This document shows, one piece after another, positions 60,966 to 64,000 of a DNA stretch of 64,000 bases. The stretch comes from DATBGO01 sp036558005 (GTDB taxonomy: Bacteria > Actinomycetota > Actinomycetes > Streptosporangiales > Streptosporangiaceae): contig DATBGO010000068.1 in NCBI GenBank assembly GCA_036558005.1, positions 1-64,000 of the forward strand, written 5' to 3'. A program made the translations under genes and the position numbers. The notes below the pieces were generated by a model. The model was not told the DNA's origin. It made no database searches and saw only the letters and a program-made list of their open reading frames with translations. Position 1 is the first letter of the stretch. Each line of letters opens with the position of its first letter.

Positions 60966-61314
60966 TTGGGTACCCCTCCTCATCTCCATAGGAGCTTGTC
61001 CTAAGTGTCGCGACAAACACGGTTTTTATCCTTAGTTTCCGTAAAATCTGGTCTGAGAATCTCGGTGACCGGGTGCCGCGTGTGCGCTGAGTGCACGGGC
61101 AACTGCGGGCTGGCCGCGTTCTGGGCCGGCCGGGCGGCGCGCTGTGAACATTGCGCCTGATAAACGGCCAGCGGATTCCCGTCCTGGCCGGCCGGTGTTA
61201 TCACGTGCGCATCCCGCGCCGGATTTCGGCGTGCTGAACTGCCCATTAATCGCACCCGGCGGGCGGCGGCCGGCCGCGGCCCGCCGGCCAGGCCGACAGA
61301 TCTATGCTGAGGCG
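60966..61314. other. Intergenic region between bldC and the PLP-lyase gene
   Basis: This 349-bp gap has an AT-rich patch at 61010-61055, probably the bldC promoter. It then becomes GC-rich and ends in the promoter of the lyase gene. An open frame continues upstream from the lyase gene to 61144, but it is not protein-like and is not annotated. Confidence 0.35.
61303..61308 (+). promoter_or_regulatory. -10 element for the PLP-dependent lyase (leaderless GTG)
   Basis: TATGCT ends six bases before the GTG at 61315. This is the best argument for that start codon. Confidence 0.5.
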
Positions 61315-62361
61315 GTGCCAGCACCCGATGCACAGCCCCCGGCAGGGCCGGCCGCACAGCCCGCCCCGGGCCCAGACGGCCGGCCCGCGCCCGCCCCGGC
61401 ACTGGTCTCGCTGGCCGAGATCCAGGCCGCGGCCAGGCGGCTGGCCGGCGTCGCGCTCAGGACACCGCTCGTTCCGCTGGCCGGGACCGGCCCGGCGCTG
61501 CTGCTGAAACCCGAGTCGCTGCAAGCCACCGGGTCGTTCAAGGTCCGCGGCGCCTACAACGCGATCAGCGCGCTGCCGCCGGAGCTGCGCGAGCGCGGGG
61601 TGGTCGCGCACTCCAGCGGGAATCACGCGCAGGCGGTCGCTTACGCCGCCGCGCTGCTCGGCGTGCCCGCGACCGTCGTGATCCCGGACGGCGCCCCCGC
61701 GGTCAAGGTCAGCGCGGCCAGCCGGCTCGGCGCCACGATCGTCAGGTGCGAGCCCAGCCTGGCCGCCCGGGTCGCCGTCACCGGGGAGCAGGCCGCCCGG
61801 TTCGGCTACGCGATCATCCCGCCGTTCGAGCACCGTGACGTGATCGCCGGGCAGGGCACGATCGGGCTGGAGATCGCCGCCGACTGCCCGGACGCCGACC
61901 TGATCGTGTGCCCGGTCGGCGGCGGCGGGCTGATCTCCGGTATCGCCGCCGCGGCCGCGGCGCTGCTGCCCGGGGCCAGGGTCGTCGGGGTGGAGCCGGA
62001 ACTGGCCGCCGACGCGCGCGACTCGCTGCGGGCCAGGCGCCGGGTCGCCTGGCGGGCGGCCGACACCAACCAGACCATCGCCGACGCGCTGCGCGCCGAC
62101 CAGGTAGGCGAGCTGCCGCTGCGGCACCTGCTCAGCCAGGTACACGACATCGTGACGGTGTCGGAAGACCAGATCCGCGCCGCCATGCGCAGGCTCGCGA
62201 CCTCGGGCCGGCTGGTGGCCGAGCCTGGCGGCGCGGTGGCCGTCGCCGCCTGCCTGCACGGCGGCGGGCTGCTGCCGGCCGCCAGCCGCCCGGTCGCGGT
62301 GCTGTCGGGCGGCAATGTCGAGCCTGCCCTGCTCGCCGCGGTACTGGGCGGCAGCGAATAG
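61315..62361 (+). CDS. Threonine/serine ammonia-lyase family PLP enzyme
   Basis: A 348-residue fold type II PLP enzyme. The PLP lysine is in Ala-Thr-Gly-Ser-Phe-Lys-Val-Arg-Gly-Ala-Tyr-Asn. The substrate loop is Ser-Ser-Gly-Asn-His-Ala-Gln-Ala, and the phosphate-binding loop is Gly-Gly-Gly-Gly-Leu-Ile-Ser-Gly-Ile. There is no C-terminal ACT domain, so it is the short catabolic threonine dehydratase or serine racemase type rather than the biosynthetic IlvA. It would convert L-threonine or L-serine to the 2-oxo acid and ammonia. The first 35 residues are a Pro/Ala-rich extension. Confidence 0.87.
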   Translation: MPAPDAQPPAGPAAQPAPGPDGRPAPAPALVSLAEIQAAARRLAGVALRTPLVPLAGTGPALLLKPESLQATGSFKVRGAYNAISALPPELRERGVVAHSSGNHAQAVAYAAALLGVPATVVIPDGAPAVKVSAASRLGATIVRCEPSLAARVAVTGEQAARFGYAIIPPFEHRDVIAGQGTIGLEIAADCPDADLIVCPVGGGGLISGIAAAAAALLPGARVVGVEPELAADARDSLRARRRVAWRAADTNQTIADALRADQVGELPLRHLLSQVHDIVTVSEDQIRAAMRRLATSGRLVAEPGGAVAVAACLHGGGLLPAASRPVAVLSGGNVEPALLAAVLGGSE

Positions 62362-62373
62362 TCTGAGCGCATC

Positions 62374-62616
62374 ATGCGCGCGACAGTTGCCTACACCTCC
62401 GCCAGGATCATGATCTTCGTGATCGCGCTGGTGCTGCTGTACCTGGCCGGGGCGAGGAACCTGCTGCTGATCGGGCTCGCCCTGGTGCTCAGCGGCATCG
62501 TCAGCTTCGTGCTGCTGTCCCGCCAGCGCGACGCCATGTCCTCGGCGCTGGCGAGAAGGATCAGCGGCTTCCGGAGCAGGCTCAGCGCTGGCGCCAGGGC
62601 CGAGGACGACGACTGA
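62374..62616 (+). CDS. DUF4229 membrane protein
   Basis: An 80-residue protein with two membrane helices (about 10-27 and 31-48) followed by a basic amphipathic tail ending in Glu-Asp-Asp-Asp. The wording Ala-Tyr-Thr-Ser-Ala-Arg-Ile-Met-Ile-Phe and Leu-Leu-Ser-Arg-Gln-Arg-Asp-Ala matches the actinobacterial DUF4229 family. Function unknown. A TAGTCT hexamer that overlaps the upstream stop codon ends nine bases before the ATG. Confidence 0.85.
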   Translation: MRATVAYTSARIMIFVIALVLLYLAGARNLLLIGLALVLSGIVSFVLLSRQRDAMSSALARRISGFRSRLSAGARAEDDD

Positions 62617-62665
62617 CCCGCGGCTGCCCCGCTGCGGCGCCAGCGCCGCCGCCGTCCGGCCGCGG

Positions 62666-64000
62666 CTAGCTGGCCGCTGTCCTGGCCCCGTTCTGCGGCG
62701 GCGCGGGCAGCCAGCCGCCGGAGGTCAGCATGCCGAGCACCAGGCCGGTCGCCTCGGCCCGGCTGAGCACCGAGGTGTCGATGGTCAGCTCGGCGTCGGC
62801 GGGCTCCTCATAGGGGTCGGACACCCCGGTGAACTGCCCGATCAGCCCGGCCCGCGCCTTGGCGTAGAGGCCCTTGCGGTCGCGTGCCTCGCACACCTGC
62901 ACCGGCGTGGCCACGTGGATCAGCAGGAAGTCGCCGACCTCGCTGACCAGCTGCCGGACCCGGGCCCTGGCGGCGGCGTACGGCGCGATCGGCGCGCAGA
63001 TCGCGATGCCGCCGTGCCGGGCGATCTCGGCGGCGACGAAGCCGATCCTGGTGACGTTGAGGTCGCGGTCCGCGCGGGAGAAGGTCAGGCCCGCCGACAG
63101 CAGCTGCCGGACCAGGTCCCCGTCGAGCAGCGAGACCTCCCGCTCGCCGCGCTCGGCGAGGGCGTCCCGCAGGTCCCTGGCGATGGTCGACTTGCCCGAC
63201 CCGGACAGCCCGGTCAGGAACAGCACGAACCCCCGCTGCGCCCGCGGCGGCCTGGCCCGGCGCAGTTCCCGCGCCACCGGCTCGGGGGTGAACCAGTCCG
63301 GCACCTGCGCACCGGCGTCCAGCAGGTCGCCGAGCTCGCCGGGGGACAGCTCGTCCCGCTCGGTGCCCGGCTCGATCAGGGTGAGCGGCCGCCAGACCTC
63401 GGCCCGCGGGTCATAGGCCCAGGTGCCGACCGACAGCACCGGGATCACCGGGCGCAGCGCGGCGGCCAGGCCGTCGGCGCTGGGGCCGGCCGCGCCGGTC
63501 GACGCGGTGACGATCGCGCCGCCGGGCGGTGCGGGGCTGGCGGCAGCGCCGGGCACCGCGGCGCCGACCGCCGGGTCAGCCGGGTCGGCGAGCAGGTGGG
63601 TGGCCCCGTAGGCGGCGGCGACCAGGGCGCGGACGGCCAGCTCGCGGGCCGGGGCGTCGGGCCCGGGCAGGCTGCGCGCGGCCATCGGCACCGGGACCAC
63701 CAGCGTCCCCGGCGGCAGGCTGGCCGCGGCCGCGAGCACGGTGCGGATCAGCGCCTCGGGCCTGGTGACCACCTCGGCCGGGCCGGCCACCAGCGGCAGC
63801 AGCAGCAGCCGGGCCTTCAGCTGCCCGGCCACGTGCCGGAGCTGGCCGAGCTGCCTGCGGTGCAGCGGTCCCCTGGTGGCCAGCGCGAGCACCGGACCGT
63901 CCCCGGCCTCGGCGAGCTGGCCGCGCACCTGCGCGGGGGTCAGCATCAGCCGCCGGAACGCGCCGTGCTCCAGCTCCCGCTGGCTGGCCACCGGGCCGGC
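62666..64000 (-). CDS. APS kinase fused to a degenerate ATP-sulfurylase-like domain (partial)
   Basis: The frame is open to the right edge, so the N-terminus is missing; about 445 residues are visible. The C-terminal ~185 residues are CysC: Walker A Gly-Leu-Ser-Gly-Ser-Gly-Lys-Ser-Thr, Leu-Leu-Asp-Gly-Asp, Phe-Ser-Arg-Ala-Asp-Arg-Asp, and Lys-Gly-Leu-Tyr-Ala-Lys-Ala-Arg. APS kinase makes PAPS from APS. The rest follows the ATP-sulfurylase chain, but where active enzymes have Thr-Arg-Asn-Pro-x-His-Arg-x-His it reads Thr-Arg-Gly-Pro-Leu-His-Arg-Arg-Gln, and no Gly-Arg-Asp-His is seen. That half should be inactive. The gene is convergent with the DUF4229 gene. Confidence 0.82.
   Translation of the reverse strand, partial: AGPVASQRELEHGAFRRLMLTPAQVRGQLAEAGDGPVLALATRGPLHRRQLGQLRHVAGQLKARLLLLPLVAGPAEVVTRPEALIRTVLAAAASLPPGTLVVPVPMAARSLPGPDAPARELAVRALVAAAYGATHLLADPADPAVGAAVPGAAASPAPPGGAIVTASTGAAGPSADGLAAALRPVIPVLSVGTWAYDPRAEVWRPLTLIEPGTERDELSPGELGDLLDAGAQVPDWFTPEPVARELRRARPPRAQRGFVLFLTGLSGSGKSTIARDLRDALAERGEREVSLLDGDLVRQLLSAGLTFSRADRDLNVTRIGFVAAEIARHGGIAICAPIAPYAAARARVRQLVSEVGDFLLIHVATPVQVCEARDRKGLYAKARAGLIGQFTGVSDPYEEPADAELTIDTSVLSRAEATGLVLGMLTSGGWLPAPPQNGARTAAS

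Noticed and set aside
61144..61314. Extended N-terminus for the PLP lyase from an upstream ATG
   Set aside because: The -10 hexamer TATGCT six bases before GTG 61315 and the non-protein-like composition argue for the shorter form.
1..64000. tRNA or rRNA genes, insertion sequences, integrases or attachment sites
   Set aside because: I looked for tRNA acceptor/CCA-type structures, 16S/23S-like stretches and transposase motifs and saw none. The short 16S-3'-end-like word at 36520-36535 is part of a ribosome-binding site, not an rRNA gene.

Overview
The window is chromosomal DNA of a high-GC actinomycete. The marker genes agree on this: mycothiol synthase, the nitrogen regulator GlnR, BldC, a DivIVA-type coiled-coil protein, bS22 (a 32-residue ribosomal protein), MurT/GatD, Rex ahead of the haem genes, and a Nur-like Fur protein. 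The order proC - small HTH - bS22 - acyltransferase - SerB-like HAD - glutaredoxin - hemA-hemC-hemD-hemB is the conserved actinobacterial haem neighbourhood. Species cannot be read from the sequence; a filamentous actinomycete outside the best-studied Streptomyces lineages is my inference. Almost all of the DNA is coding. I see no tRNA, rRNA, CRISPR array, transposase or integrase.

Layout. 0-11 kb: flavin reductase tail with an ACMSD-like amidohydrolase, an ATP-grasp enzyme divergent from an MFS exporter, VOC and GNAT proteins, a UDP-sulfoquinovose synthase homologue, an M19 dipeptidase, DUF427, Ppx/GppA and a DivIVA-like protein with repeat-rich tail. 11-18.4 kb: gamma-carbonic anhydrase, mycothiol synthase, GlnR, MoaD, an ECF sigma/zinc anti-sigma pair, and a sulfur operon (thioredoxin, DUF4395, thiosulfate sulfurtransferase, DUF1416) preceded by a cysteine-containing leader peptide. 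18.5-22.6 kb: phosphate ABC importer in the order pstB-S-C-A. 22.6-31.7 kb: a GntR-like regulator and three large proteins, one an intact HerA-type ATPase and two that look like ATPase relatives without normal catalytic motifs. 31.7-33.8 kb: MurT/GatD. 33.9-44.5 kb: DsrE, nitrobindin-like protein, G1 peptidase, Nur, YgfZ, proline dehydrogenase, ProC, HTH, bS22, acyltransferase, HAD phosphatase and an unusual membrane/repeat/ABM fusion. 44.5-52.5 kb: rex-hemA-hemC-hemD-hemB, a PrimPol-like protein and hemL. 52.5-58.7 kb: a secreted protein, an EamA transporter, a histidine phosphatase and a System II cytochrome c maturation set (tlpA-resB-ccsB). 58.7-64 kb: a PLDc_N membrane protein, an ATLF-type metallopeptidase with small partner, BldC, a PLP ammonia-lyase, DUF4229 and a CysC fusion that leaves the window.

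How it fits together. Several blocks are linked by 4-bp ATGA/GTGA overlaps and are clear operons: sigma/anti-sigma; DUF4395-sseA-DUF1416; hemA-hemC-hemD; PrimPol-hemL; MurT-GatD; gene A-gene B of the HerA cassette; tlpA-resB. A second pattern is that about a dozen genes have a TANNNT -10 hexamer exactly 6-8 bases before the start codon, which points to leaderless transcription and was used here to pick several starts.

Most worth a second look: the HerA-type cassette at 23.5-31.7 kb, the leader peptide at 16.39 kb, the ATLF metallopeptidase pair at 59.2-60.7 kb, the degenerate ATP-sulfurylase/APS-kinase fusion at the right edge, and the membrane-repeat-ABM fusion at 42.6 kb.
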